From Candidatus Magnetominusculus xianensis (GTDB taxonomy: Bacteria > Nitrospirota > Thermodesulfovibrionia > Thermodesulfovibrionales > Magnetobacteriaceae): 35,514 nt of DNA. The stretch is taken from positions 1 to 35,514 of the forward strand of contig LNQR01000023.1 of NCBI GenBank assembly GCA_001541255.1. The letters run 5' to 3'. How positions within the stretch are numbered: position 1 is the stretch's first letter; each line of letters starts with the position of its first letter. The notes beneath the pieces are model-generated. The model searched no databases and was not told the origin of the DNA. It saw only the letters and a list, made by a program, of their open reading frames with translations. The position numbers were made by a program, and so were the translations under genes. Below are positions 1 to 8,024 of the stretch, piece by piece.

Positions 1-87
1 AATTATAAGATGTGCTGATAATTGTAGCTTTAGGACTGCTCTCAACCTCTACCGTAAATTGTTAAGCAATTCCTGTACCGCACAGTA

Positions 88-1209
88 TTGCGCTTTGACC
101 CCTCTATGTACGATTATCTTGACACTGCTTCAATCGACGGCTGGATTTCAGCTTTTTTATCGAGAAACGATAGTTTTCAGCGTGATTATGATAGGGTAAT
201 GTCATTAAGGCAATTAGTTTCTGAGCAAACCAAGAATAAGTTTGTCGCACCAGAAAGTGTCCCTTCAAATCCTATATTAGATACACTGGAAGCAATAGAG
301 TTATTAGTGAAAGGTCAAGCAATAGACAAGAGAAACCACGAAGTTGTTGATAAGATAAGCGAAATGTTTAGAGGGTTAACGCAGAAGTTAGAAGATAACG
401 AGCCACAAGAAGCTCAAGACGCAACAGATGCTGCGATTGCACAAAATGAAATGTATAATAAATATGGAGTTATTCTTACTAATGTAGGTTCTTATATGGA
501 TAACGGCATAAGAATAATAAATGTCATTAGTCCTAACCGCATTAAAGCCTACCGAATTTTTAGTAAAGATAGGATTGAGAGCGAACTAAAAAACTTTTTT
601 CAGAAAAGCTGGGAAACATTGAAGAACGAGAAATATGATACTATTTATATGCAAGACCATAATTGCGATGATGACTGGGTTATAAGGGATGTATCACCAT
701 TATTAATTTTTAAATACCTTTTCCCAGAATTTTACTACGACATGCACGGGGAACAAATCTTAAGCTCAATAAGCGATAAGAAGATAGGTAATTCAGAGCC
801 GATAAGAAATTTCAAACCTGATAGAGATTCTCTTCTGCTAAGAATTGACTTGAGGCTTACCAAGAGGGAAATCATGCGACAACTTGAGCAGCATTTAGAT
901 ATTCACTTGATTGGAAAAATCACGAGAAGTAGAGTCGATAAATGGAAATACTGCCTTATGGCATACGATTTGCGTAAAACAGGACTTCCTTACCCAGAGA
1001 TTTCTGAGATTTTAAGACACTCAATAGTCAATGAAGGTGAAATTTTGTCTGGTGAAGAGGCTATTGAAAATTATGGAAAGACTGCTTCAAAGCTAATCGA
1101 TGAAATAGTTGTTGGAGATAAGGACTCGTTTAGCGAAAAGACTATTGAAAATTATGCCAAGACTGCCAAACGGCTAATCGACGACATGGAATATAAAGTA
1201 TTACTTTAG
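88..1209 (+). CDS. Unknown protein of mobile element, C-terminal 27-residue repeat
   Basis: I do not recognise this 373-aa protein with certainty. The N-terminus (residues 7-36) has a pattern YDYLDTASIDGWISAFLSRN followed by an aromatic and DY, which recalls the short N-terminal domain of plasmid and ICE proteins of the DUF6499/DUF2285 type; this is only a resemblance. Residues 75-120 are charged and probably coiled coil. Near the C-terminus two copies of a motif IENY(G/A)KTA..LID(E/D) occur at about residues 325-340 and 352-367, 27 residues apart. No catalytic motif, signal peptide or membrane segment is seen. The start is uncertain: the TTG at 88 has no Shine-Dalgarno sequence, the frame is open back to 58, and an ATG lies at 106. 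It belongs to the mobile element that ends at 5506. Confidence 0.6.
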   Translation: MRFDPSMYDYLDTASIDGWISAFLSRNDSFQRDYDRVMSLRQLVSEQTKNKFVAPESVPSNPILDTLEAIELLVKGQAIDKRNHEVVDKISEMFRGLTQKLEDNEPQEAQDATDAAIAQNEMYNKYGVILTNVGSYMDNGIRIINVISPNRIKAYRIFSKDRIESELKNFFQKSWETLKNEKYDTIYMQDHNCDDDWVIRDVSPLLIFKYLFPEFYYDMHGEQILSSISDKKIGNSEPIRNFKPDRDSLLLRIDLRLTKREIMRQLEQHLDIHLIGKITRSRVDKWKYCLMAYDLRKTGLPYPEISEILRHSIVNEGEILSGEEAIENYGKTASKLIDEIVVGDKDSFSEKTIENYAKTAKRLIDDMEYKVLL

Positions 1210-1258
1210 ATTTCTGCAAAATAAGCATACTCCTTATATTTCTGGTATCTCAATATAT

Positions 1259-1299
1259 TTGTGTGTCATGCTGAATATAGCTTAATTATGAGCTATATT
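1259..1299 (+). promoter_or_regulatory. Putative promoter with overlapping inverted-repeat operator
   Basis: A possible sigma-70 promoter reads TTGTGT (1259-1264), 17 nt, TTAATT (1282-1287). A perfect 9-bp inverted repeat, AATATAGCT at 1274-1282 and AGCTATATT at 1291-1299 with an 8-nt spacer, overlaps the -10 box and ends 22 nt before the start codon of the next gene. This is the layout of a repressor operator on a mobile element. No run of T follows the repeat, so a terminator is less likely. The repressor itself is not identified. Confidence 0.4.
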
Positions 1300-1321
1300 T
1301 GACAAGAAAAAGAGGTATGAC

Positions 1322-1582
1322 ATGGCAAAAAACAAGAGAATTCCAATCCACGACATCAACTTAACCGCATTTCTTTCATTAAAGGGATTCAAACCTGAAT
1401 TAACCATCAATGGCAATCACGTTACCTTTGAACTTCCCGCTAATGACAAAGTTTATTGTCAGGCGATGGCTTATAACTCGAATGAGTCAGTACCAGTTTT
1501 AGATTTTGTATCGTCATTAAGACAGCTCAGGGCTCAGATGATGGCTCTTCGTGGCCAGAACGTCAGAGGGGGAAGCGAATAA
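1322..1582 (+). CDS. Small unknown protein, first gene of element operon
   Basis: This 86-aa protein has a convincing start: an AAGAGGT Shine-Dalgarno sequence precedes the ATG by a few bases. It is basic at the N-terminus and has a predicted beta-rich first half (residues 20-45) and a helical second half. There is no cysteine cluster, membrane segment or recognisable DNA-binding motif. Its stop codon shares one base with the start of the downstream methyltransferase gene (TAATG), so the two are translationally coupled and probably expressed together. The putative promoter/operator at 1259-1299 would control it. Function unknown. Confidence 0.65.
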   Translation: MAKNKRIPIHDINLTAFLSLKGFKPELTINGNHVTFELPANDKVYCQAMAYNSNESVPVLDFVSSLRQLRAQMMALRGQNVRGGSE

Positions 1583-2010
1583 TGAAGATAGCCATTAAAG
1601 ATATATCATTTAGAAAAGACTTGTACCCACGCTTTGAGCCGGATTTCGTATTTCTCGACCCACCATATTGGAAGCAGGCCGAAGGTATGTATTCTGACGA
1701 AAATGAATGTCTTGGCAATATGTCGCTGGACGATTTCTATGCCACAATGGAGCGTTTTATCAAAGAGCTTATCGAACGAAAGGTGAAGCGTATCGCCGTT
1801 GTCATACAGCCGACACAGTATAAGGACATGGTTTACGAAGACCACATTTTCCACTTCGCCAGAGCCTTTGACGGCAAATACGCTATAGAAATTCGCTATA
1901 TACTGCCATACTCCACACAGCAGTACAACCCGCAGATGGTAGAGAAAGCCAAAGAAGAGAAGATATGTTTAGTAACTCATCGTGATTTAGTGGTATGGAG
2001 GCTCATATGA
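1582..2010 (+). CDS. Short DNA adenine/cytosine-N4 methyltransferase-like protein (DPPY motif)
   Basis: Residues 22-31 read FVFLDPPYWK. This is the catalytic motif IV (DPPY) of amino-methyltransferases, which methylate adenine N6 or cytosine N4 in DNA using S-adenosylmethionine. A hydrophobic strand with the pattern RIAVVIQPT follows at about residues 70-78, consistent with the same fold. At 142 aa it is much shorter than usual enzymes (250-400 aa), and I see no FxGxG-type SAM-binding motif I in it or in the preceding 86-aa protein. It may be a minimal phage-type enzyme, a degenerate one or a non-catalytic relative. Its TGA stop overlaps the ATG of the next gene (ATGA). No restriction endonuclease gene is adjacent, so it would be an orphan methylase. 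Confidence 0.6.
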   Translation: MKIAIKDISFRKDLYPRFEPDFVFLDPPYWKQAEGMYSDENECLGNMSLDDFYATMERFIKELIERKVKRIAVVIQPTQYKDMVYEDHIFHFARAFDGKYAIEIRYILPYSTQQYNPQMVEKAKEEKICLVTHRDLVVWRLI

Positions 2011-3737
2011 AAACATTCACAATAAATTCGAACGGCTTTGAGGAAACGGCTGACATGGCTAATTCCTTACCGGAAAGAATTAAGGAATCCACATTTGAGG
2101 ACATTGCAGGGCTGATACTGGAAATTGCCGAAATCCAGAGCGATACAGAACGTGCCTTTTTTGTAGGGTTGCTTGCAAAAACGCATAACATCGCCAAGCG
2201 GGCAATCCAAAACGACATCAAAAAAATCAGAAAAGATGACAACGTTAAGACAGGATTTTCTATCCTTAGCATGAACTTTCCCGGACTTGTTGATGTGGTT
2301 GCAGACGACGAAGGAAATCCCTCATATCTCATCAAGGACGGGGAGGAATTTCGACTGTCGAAAAGCCACGATATAGACACTACTACGTTTTCACCACCAA
2401 GCAAGGAAGACATACCGTTTTCGCTGGTACGAGGTGAAGATATTATCGAATGCTACAAAAAAGAGGATAAAGGACTATTCAACGACCTATTGGTATATTT
2501 GAAGAGGTTCTCGTTCTTAGAGTTTAAACAGTGGCTCATTGTGGCGTGTTTTGTGTTTTTGACATATCTACAGGACTTTCCTGACATACACTATATGCCG
2601 ATGTTGCTTTTCTATGCTGTGCCGGAGCGGGGCAAATCTCGAACGGGCAAATCTATTATATACGTGGCATTCAGAGGAGTTCACCTCGTTGACTTGCGTG
2701 AGGCTAACATCTTTCGATACTCCGAAAATCTTAGGGCAACCCTGTTTTTTGACATGATGGATTTGTGGACAAAGGCCGTAAAAAATGGTGCAGAAGATAT
2801 TCTACTTGGACGATACGAAAAAGGGGCAAAGGCCGCCAGGGTTATCTATCCAGAAAAGGGGGCATTTCAGGATATGGTTCATTACGATATTTACGGCCCC
2901 ACAATCATAGCGACTAATCAGAACATACATAAAATACTTGACACCCGTTGTCTTAATACCTCAATGCCAAATAAGCCTGGTGAATATGAAAATCCCACAC
3001 AGGAAAAGGGTTTGCCACTAAAAGCACGCTTGATAGCTTGGAGGGCGCGCGTTATGGATAAATCTCTGCCGATTGTAAAACATATACCGGAACTGACGGG
3101 GCGGCTATGGGATATTACACAACCTCTCTTACAGGTCTGTAGTATGGTTTATCCTGAGGGATTTGATGAGTTGAAAGAAGCCTTCATTGAGATAGCAAGG
3201 CAGAGAGTTGAGGATAGGAAAGAGAGCATAGATGGGAAGATTGTCTCTATTCTTGAAGAGCTATCACCAACTGATAAGGCAACATGGATTATAAAAGTTG
3301 CTGATATAGAGGAAAAACTCAACGAAAATAGAGCTGAAAAGGACAAATTCTCAAGTCAATATATTGGCGGGAAGTTGAAAGCCTTAGGGTTCAACAAACG
3401 AAAGGTTAACGGACGTTCTCAAATTATTTTGGTTAGACGCGATTTTGATACTCTGCTGAAGGGATACAATAATATTTCTTCTGATATGTACGCAGAGCCT
3501 CTACCACTATCTACCTCTTGCACAGAACCAGAGAATACACCATGTTCCATAGGTAGCGACTCCGGTAGCGACTTAGTAGATACCGGCAACTATCTATCAC
3601 TCTCTACCAACTCTCTACCTGCAAATACCGGCGTAAATACTACGTCTTTGAGGCCAGTAGATAGTAGTATCGAGTGCGGGCAGTCCTCTGACGATAATAT
3701 TTTATCTTTAGAAACTGATTGTGAGGTGGAATTTTGA
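2007..3737 (+). CDS. P-loop ATPase, replicative helicase/primase-like protein of mobile element
   Basis: I start this at the ATG at 2007, because GGAGG at 1997-2001 lies just before it; an in-frame ATG at 1995 would contain that ribosome site. The product is 576 aa. The N-terminal ~150 residues look like the accessory region of element-encoded helicase/primase proteins. A Walker A-like motif GKSRTGKS lies at about residues 207-214. A hydrophobic strand ending in FFDMMD at about 244-251 is a candidate Walker B. IIATNQ at about residues 304-309 fits a sensor 1 position. This order suits an AAA/SF3-like ATPase of the type seen in plasmid and phage replication proteins. The last ~100 residues are Ser/Thr-rich and low in complexity. 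It lies between the methyltransferase and the 137-aa gene, overlapping both by 3-4 nt, so it is in one operon. The replication role is inferred. Confidence 0.6.
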   Translation: MKTFTINSNGFEETADMANSLPERIKESTFEDIAGLILEIAEIQSDTERAFFVGLLAKTHNIAKRAIQNDIKKIRKDDNVKTGFSILSMNFPGLVDVVADDEGNPSYLIKDGEEFRLSKSHDIDTTTFSPPSKEDIPFSLVRGEDIIECYKKEDKGLFNDLLVYLKRFSFLEFKQWLIVACFVFLTYLQDFPDIHYMPMLLFYAVPERGKSRTGKSIIYVAFRGVHLVDLREANIFRYSENLRATLFFDMMDLWTKAVKNGAEDILLGRYEKGAKAARVIYPEKGAFQDMVHYDIYGPTIIATNQNIHKILDTRCLNTSMPNKPGEYENPTQEKGLPLKARLIAWRARVMDKSLPIVKHIPELTGRLWDITQPLLQVCSMVYPEGFDELKEAFIEIARQRVEDRKESIDGKIVSILEELSPTDKATWIIKVADIEEKLNENRAEKDKFSSQYIGGKLKALGFNKRKVNGRSQIILVRRDFDTLLKGYNNISSDMYAEPLPLSTSCTEPENTPCSIGSDSGSDLVDTGNYLSLSTNSLPANTGVNTTSLRPVDSSIECGQSSDDNILSLETDCEVEF

Positions 3738-4147
3738 GATACGCAGCTTTGATACCTATGAGGATAAAGACACCCAAAGGCGAAGTCTTAATAAATGCCG
3801 GTCAACCTTTTAAAGTGGCGAATAATGAGTTTTTGCTTGGACTTATAAAACAGGGCACTGTTCGACCGGTGCGGGATATTTTGAAAGACGAGTATCGAGA
3901 CCTCAACAAGCGCCTCAGTGAACTTCCGGCGGTAAATATTGAGGCATGGCCGGAGCTAAACGCTGATTTACAAACTTCCCTACGGCAAATGAACGCGGCT
4001 ATGGAAAATGAAGACATGCAGAGATTTATTCAGGCCAAAGAGCGGGTTCTTTATCTCTATATGCAGGCAGTAGCTTTAGCTGAAATTCCTGTTGAAATCA
4101 CAGTGGAAACGCCGATACTTTTCTCTTCGCCAGAGGTTTGCGGGTAG
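3734..4147 (+). CDS. Unknown 137-aa element protein
   Basis: The TTG start at 3734 overlaps the stop of the ATPase gene (TTGA) and has a purine-rich GAGGTGG ribosome site at 3723-3729, so both the overlap and the site support it. The first 45 residues contain short beta-type segments (a pattern like KTPKGEVLINAGQPFKV). Residues 50-115 are helical and charged, probably a coiled coil. I see no enzyme motif, cysteine cluster or membrane segment. Its position between the replication-type ATPase and the recombinase suggests an accessory role on the element, for instance in replication or excision, but nothing in the sequence proves it. Confidence 0.55.
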   Translation: MRYAALIPMRIKTPKGEVLINAGQPFKVANNEFLLGLIKQGTVRPVRDILKDEYRDLNKRLSELPAVNIEAWPELNADLQTSLRQMNAAMENEDMQRFIQAKERVLYLYMQAVALAEIPVEITVETPILFSSPEVCG

Positions 4148-4229
4148 ATGAGACATGCACGCTAAATCGGCAGCGTTGACAGACCCTACGCTTTTAGTAT
4201 ATCTTCTCAATGAGAGCGGAGAAGATAGA

Positions 4230-5441
4230 ATGAAAGGCACAATCAGAGTCAAAGATAAATGCCCGAATTGCGGGGAGTCCTTTGAGCATGTCAAAAAACT
4301 GGGGTATGTCTGCCGTAACTGTAAAACCACGCCTAAGAAATTCTATCTCGATTTAAACTGGCAAGGTAAGCGCATAAGGCTGTTCTGTGATAAATCAGGG
4401 CTGGCACTTGATTCTTATCAGAGGGCGTTAAATTTACAGGCAACAATCCAACATGAGATAGATACATTCACATTTGACTCGTCCAAGTATGTCAAAGCCG
4501 AACTCTCAAAATATTGGGCGTCCACATTGCTTGACCAATTTCTTGAAGCCAAACTAAAGATAGTCGCCCCGTCATATAAGAATGATTACAAGCGATTTAT
4601 AAGAATTCATAAGGCTTTTTTCAGCACAACTGACGTAAGGGAGATTCGCAAGATTGATATAATAAACTATATGCAATCTCTTGAAGGAAACAATCTCAGC
4701 GGAAAAACAGTGAAAAATATTATAGATAACTTCAAAACATTCCTTACGTGGCTGAGAACAGACTTAGAGGTATTGTCGTCTATCCCGTCATTCCCTGCAA
4801 TCGAAGTACAACCTTATGCCTTTACATGGCTTGGTTCAGAAGACCAGATAAAAGTATTATCTCTTATCAACGATGGGGATAGAGACATAATTGCATTTCT
4901 CATGTTGCATGGTTGCAGGCCATCAGAGGCACGGGCATTAAAGGTCAAAGATATTGATATAAATAGGCAAGTTATAATAATTAGTTCAACCTTTTCTGGA
5001 GATGTTTTGAGGAATAGACGTAAAGGCCGAGGCGCAAAGCCGTCAATTATTCCTATACATCCTGAGATGAAAGACTTTTTTATTGAGCGTTGCAACAATC
5101 ACCCAGAAGCCTTTGTATTCTTGAATCCTAAAACTGGCAATCATTATGCGTCACGCACATTTTCAAGGATTTGGGAACGGGCGAGAGCTAAAGGCAATCT
5201 ATCAGAAAAATTAAGGCTCTATGACGCAACGAGACATAGCGTAGGCAGTCAGCTTGCTAATCAGAATGTGTCGCCATTTATTATATCTAAAATTTTAGGA
5301 CACAGCTCAATTAAAATGACTGAGCGATATATGCACGAAAACATAGACGGGTTGAAGTCAGGATTTGACAAGATAACGCTAAAAGACAAGGTAAAAGAGA
5401 TTACGACTGTCACCAAAGTGTCACCAAACGGAAATCACTAA
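4230..5441 (+). CDS. Tyrosine recombinase/integrase with N-terminal zinc ribbon
   Basis: This is a site-specific recombinase that would insert and excise the element at a tRNA gene. I start at the ATG at 4230, preceded by GGAG at 4218-4221, which gives 403 aa. The frame is open 25 codons further up to an ATG at 4155, but that extension looks non-protein-like. Residues about 10-32 form a zinc ribbon (CxxC, 14 residues, CxxC). A core-binding SAM-like domain follows at about 90-180. The catalytic domain has Arg230 (HGCRPSEARAL), a basic RKGRGAK stretch, Arg335-His336 (ATRHS), His358 (LGHSS) and the nucleophile Tyr367 (TERYMH). The box II histidine three residues before Arg335 is Asp here. The gene points at the tRNA-derived att fragment 42 nt beyond its stop codon, as expected for an integrase at an element boundary. 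Confidence 0.9.
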   Translation: MKGTIRVKDKCPNCGESFEHVKKLGYVCRNCKTTPKKFYLDLNWQGKRIRLFCDKSGLALDSYQRALNLQATIQHEIDTFTFDSSKYVKAELSKYWASTLLDQFLEAKLKIVAPSYKNDYKRFIRIHKAFFSTTDVREIRKIDIINYMQSLEGNNLSGKTVKNIIDNFKTFLTWLRTDLEVLSSIPSFPAIEVQPYAFTWLGSEDQIKVLSLINDGDRDIIAFLMLHGCRPSEARALKVKDIDINRQVIIISSTFSGDVLRNRRKGRGAKPSIIPIHPEMKDFFIERCNNHPEAFVFLNPKTGNHYASRTFSRIWERARAKGNLSEKLRLYDATRHSVGSQLANQNVSPFIISKILGHSSIKMTERYMHENIDGLKSGFDKITLKDKVKEITTVTKVSPNGNH

Positions 5442-5483
5442 TTACAACCTATTGATATTAAAGGATAATATCGCCGTGCCAAA

Positions 5484-5506
5484 GGGTTCGAATCCCGTCG
5501 CCCGCT
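5484..5506 (+). repeat. attachment site: 3' end of a tRNA gene (T-arm and acceptor)
   Basis: The 23 nt comprise a T-arm half GGGTTCGAATCCC followed by GT, the acceptor strand CGCCCGC and discriminator T. No matching 5' acceptor GCGGGCG, D-arm or anticodon arm occurs in the ~100 nt upstream, so it is not a tRNA gene. A tRNA 3' fragment right after an integrase gene is the classic scar of integration into a tRNA. The acceptor best fits a tRNA-Gly, but the isotype is inferred. It marks the right boundary of the element; the intact tRNA should be upstream of the window on the same strand. Confidence 0.75.
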
Positions 5507-5869
5507 TTTAAAGTACTTTATAAATATAGGGGGTTGACTCTCTCAGACCCCAACCAATCATTATGCTACGGAAATGTAAAATTTAGGCCATTTACGAGTG
5601 TTACAGAGCATGTTCTTGTGTGCAGCATAAATACTGATGTGGAAGTGGGATTAATCTTGTTGCTTAGGTCTTAGAGGTCTAAGGCCAAGACACGTATGAT
5701 GGCGCTATAACTCCGGCCTGTGCCACAAGCATGGCGGCTACCCACTTGATGATGCCGGATCTGGTTGATTCTATCTTCCTATAGGAATGAAGGCGATGAT
5801 TCGTGACAGAATTTGGATGTGTCCCAATTTTTGCTATTTTGATTAGGAATGTTATAAAATATAAGGACA
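5507..5869. other. Intergenic junction between mobile element and chromosome
   Basis: No convincing gene lies in these 363 nt. The only sizeable reading frame, on the - strand at 5679-5870, gives 63 aa with no recognisable domain; it could be a decayed gene end. The last 40 nt hold a likely promoter for the phospholipase gene. This is presumably the chromosomal flank of the original tRNA gene. Confidence 0.5.
5831..5858 (+). promoter_or_regulatory. Putative sigma-70 promoter of the phospholipase C-like gene
   Basis: TTGCTA (5831-5836), a 16-nt spacer and TATAAA (5853-5858) lie 12 nt before the ATG at 5870. The -10 box is close to consensus. An AAGGA ribosome site (5863-5867) lies unusually close to the ATG, so the leader would be very short. 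Confidence 0.4.
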
Positions 5870-6646
5870 ATGCTGCTGTTCATATTTGTCGTTCTGGGAT
5901 TTATAGCTATACCGACGGCGGGTTACGCGTGGGGGCCTCTGACCCATATGTATCTGGGTAACGAAGTCCTGTCCTTTCCATATCTCCTTCCCCCTGCCAT
6001 ATATGTGATTATTAAGAAATTCAAAGAGGATTTCCTCTACGGAAACATCATAGCCGATGTCGTCCTCGGTAAAAAATACCTCCCGCAAAACGGGAGTTCC
6101 CACTCTTGGGAATTCGGCTTCGCAATTTTAGACAACGCACACAACAACCAGCAAAAGGCATTCAGCTACGGCTACCTCTGCCACCTCGCAGCCGATACGG
6201 TCTGCCATGAAATCCTTACAAAAGAAAAAAAGAACATTGAACACACAATGTACGAAATCAAGGCCGACAGCCTTATAAACAAAAAATACTGGCTTCAGGC
6301 AGTGGCCATTAAACGCTCAGTCCAGAAACGCAACGACGAATTCCTGGAAAACTCCATCTGTAACACCTTTTTCTCCTACAAGGCCAACAAAAGAATCTTC
6401 AAGAGCCTTGTCTTTATGTCACTGTTTACATCAATGTCTTTTGTCAACCTGTTTGAGAAATCGTTCTTTGTCAGTTGCAGCCCGCCAACTGCGGCCATTA
6501 AAGACCTGACTGACACATCCCTTAAGCGTATCGTTGATGTCATAGCAAACGGGCGGGACTCTTCGGTCACAAATTACAGGCCAGCAGGTGAAATAGTGCA
6601 TGGCTCGATTTATAAAAAATTTTTTCAAAATGATTCACATCACTAA
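5870..6646 (+). CDS. Secreted zinc-dependent phospholipase C-like protein
   Basis: Residues 1-20 are a signal peptide ending in GYA, and cleavage leaves Trp21 as the first mature residue. This is typical of the zinc-dependent (bacterial) phospholipase C family, where the N-terminal Trp amino group binds zinc. The remaining metal ligands can be placed in order: His26 (WGPLTH), Asp63, His78 (SSHSWEF), His105 and Asp109 (CHLAADTVCHE), His113, His125 and Glu129. This matches the trinuclear zinc site of the Bacillus cereus enzyme. The product should act outside the cytoplasmic membrane on phospholipid head groups; the natural substrate is unknown. The C-terminal ~100 residues are more divergent. 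moeA starts 12 nt downstream, so the two may share a transcript, although their functions are unrelated. Confidence 0.8.
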   Translation: MLLFIFVVLGFIAIPTAGYAWGPLTHMYLGNEVLSFPYLLPPAIYVIIKKFKEDFLYGNIIADVVLGKKYLPQNGSSHSWEFGFAILDNAHNNQQKAFSYGYLCHLAADTVCHEILTKEKKNIEHTMYEIKADSLINKKYWLQAVAIKRSVQKRNDEFLENSICNTFFSYKANKRIFKSLVFMSLFTSMSFVNLFEKSFFVSCSPPTAAIKDLTDTSLKRIVDVIANGRDSSVTNYRPAGEIVHGSIYKKFFQNDSHH

Positions 6647-6657
6647 AGTAACCTCTT

Positions 6658-7902
6658 ATGATTGATATGCTTGGCAGGGGAGATGTAATCCCGTTACAAA
6701 AGGCCCTCGAACTGTTAGATAATGTCGCAGTTGTCATACCCGAAAAGGAAAGAATGCCCGTTGAGGACATCTGTGGGAGAATCCTGGCCGAGACAATTAC
6801 ATCGGCTGAAGATGTGCCTCATTTCGCTCGTTCTACGATGGATGGATACGCACTAAGGGCGGAGGATACATTCGGTGTAACAGAGACTTTGCCTGCATAT
6901 ATTAAAATAACTAATGAAGTATTCATGGGTAAGACCCCGAATTTTTATATCAAGCATGGTGAAGCTGCAAAAATCCCAACCGGTGGAATGCTCCCAGACG
7001 GCACAGACGCAGTCCTGATGTTTGAACACACGCAGCCATTTGGTGAGGCGGACATCGAGGTATTAAAGGCCCTTGCCCCCGGTGACAATGTCATTCAGGC
7101 CGGGCAAGACATCCACAAGGGTGCAGTCCTTCTTCACCCCGGTCACAAGCTCAGGCCACAGGACATGGGGGCGCTCTGCGCTGTCGGCATCAGCGAGACA
7201 TGGGTATATAAAAGACCTGTTGTGTCCATAATTTCAACAGGCGATGAGATTATCCCGCCGGGAGTACCGCTTAATGGCGCAGAGGTCAGGGATATTAATT
7301 CATATAACTTAAGCGGTCTGCTCCTCAATAACGGCGCAGTCCCAGCACGAAAAGGTATATTCAGGGACGACTACGATACCATACACGACATTGTCACAGA
7401 GGCCGTTAAAACATCTCAGATGGTCTTAATCACCGGCGGCAGCAGCGTTGGTACCCTGGACATGACTGCGAGGATTATTGACAGCCTTGGGCGCCCTGGC
7501 GTCGTGTTTCACGGCGTTGCCGTAAAGCCGGGAAAACCCCTCATAGCCGGTTCTGTTAATGGAATCCCAGTATTTGGCCTCCCAGGGCATCCGGCAGCTG
7601 TGACTGTCAGCTTTGAGGTGTTTATTAAGCCGGTCTTAAGGCGGCTTAAGGGAGAATTGGCAGATGAATCATCCAAAGATATTTTAAGGGCAAGGCTCAC
7701 GTCAAATATTGCCTCACAACCGGCAAGAACTGACTTTATCTGGATTAAGGTCTTAAACAACGGCGGAGAGCTTTTTGCACAGCCTTTACTAAGCAAATCC
7801 GGTCTCATCTCTGCACTCGTACAGGCCGACGGTCTGATAAAAATTCCGGCTGAAAAGCGAGGACTCCAGAAAGGGGATGAAGTAATAGTCAGGCTGTTTT
7901 AA
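6658..7902 (+). CDS. moeA: Molybdopterin molybdenumtransferase MoeA
   Basis: MoeA inserts molybdate into adenylylated molybdopterin, the last general step of molybdenum cofactor synthesis, in the cytoplasm. At 414 aa it has the normal length. Family motifs in order are STMDGYAL (residues ~59-66, domain III/I junction), GTDAV, the MPT-binding domain with STGDEI (~196-201), NSYNLSG, TGGSSVG (~260-266), KPGKPL and GLPGHP (~306-311), and the C-terminal domain IV. The start has a weak ribosome site; ATG at 6667 is an alternative. No other moa/moe/mob gene or molybdoenzyme is in the window. NuoG in this window has the molybdopterin-oxidoreductase fold but, as in other NuoG, probably no cofactor, so this gene more likely serves enzymes elsewhere. 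Confidence 0.95.
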   Translation: MIDMLGRGDVIPLQKALELLDNVAVVIPEKERMPVEDICGRILAETITSAEDVPHFARSTMDGYALRAEDTFGVTETLPAYIKITNEVFMGKTPNFYIKHGEAAKIPTGGMLPDGTDAVLMFEHTQPFGEADIEVLKALAPGDNVIQAGQDIHKGAVLLHPGHKLRPQDMGALCAVGISETWVYKRPVVSIISTGDEIIPPGVPLNGAEVRDINSYNLSGLLLNNGAVPARKGIFRDDYDTIHDIVTEAVKTSQMVLITGGSSVGTLDMTARIIDSLGRPGVVFHGVAVKPGKPLIAGSVNGIPVFGLPGHPAAVTVSFEVFIKPVLRRLKGELADESSKDILRARLTSNIASQPARTDFIWIKVLNNGGELFAQPLLSKSGLISALVQADGLIKIPAEKRGLQKGDEVIVRLF

Positions 7903-7968
7903 TCTTATATATCACAGCATTAAATATCATTAAATCGTTACAGTTTTTTCGTGAGGCAATTCGGCAGT

Positions 7969-7997
7969 TTGCTATTTACGCATCGATGTGTTACTAT
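7969..7997 (+). promoter_or_regulatory. Putative sigma-70 promoter of the histidine kinase gene
   Basis: TTGCTA (7969-7974), a 17-nt spacer and TACTAT (7992-7997) lie 27 nt before the ATG at 8025, with a GGGAGG ribosome site between. The -35 box is identical to that proposed for the phospholipase gene. Confidence 0.4.
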
Positions 7998-8024
7998 AGG
8001 TAAGTCAAGGGAGGTATCGCCGTT

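Noticed and set aside
4155..4229. Upstream start for the recombinase
   Set aside because: The extra 25 residues have no family character and no ribosome site, while the ATG at 4230 has GGAG at a good distance.
5461..5506. A complete tRNA gene
   Set aside because: Only the T-arm and 3' acceptor strand exist; the 5' acceptor, D-arm and anticodon arm are absent.
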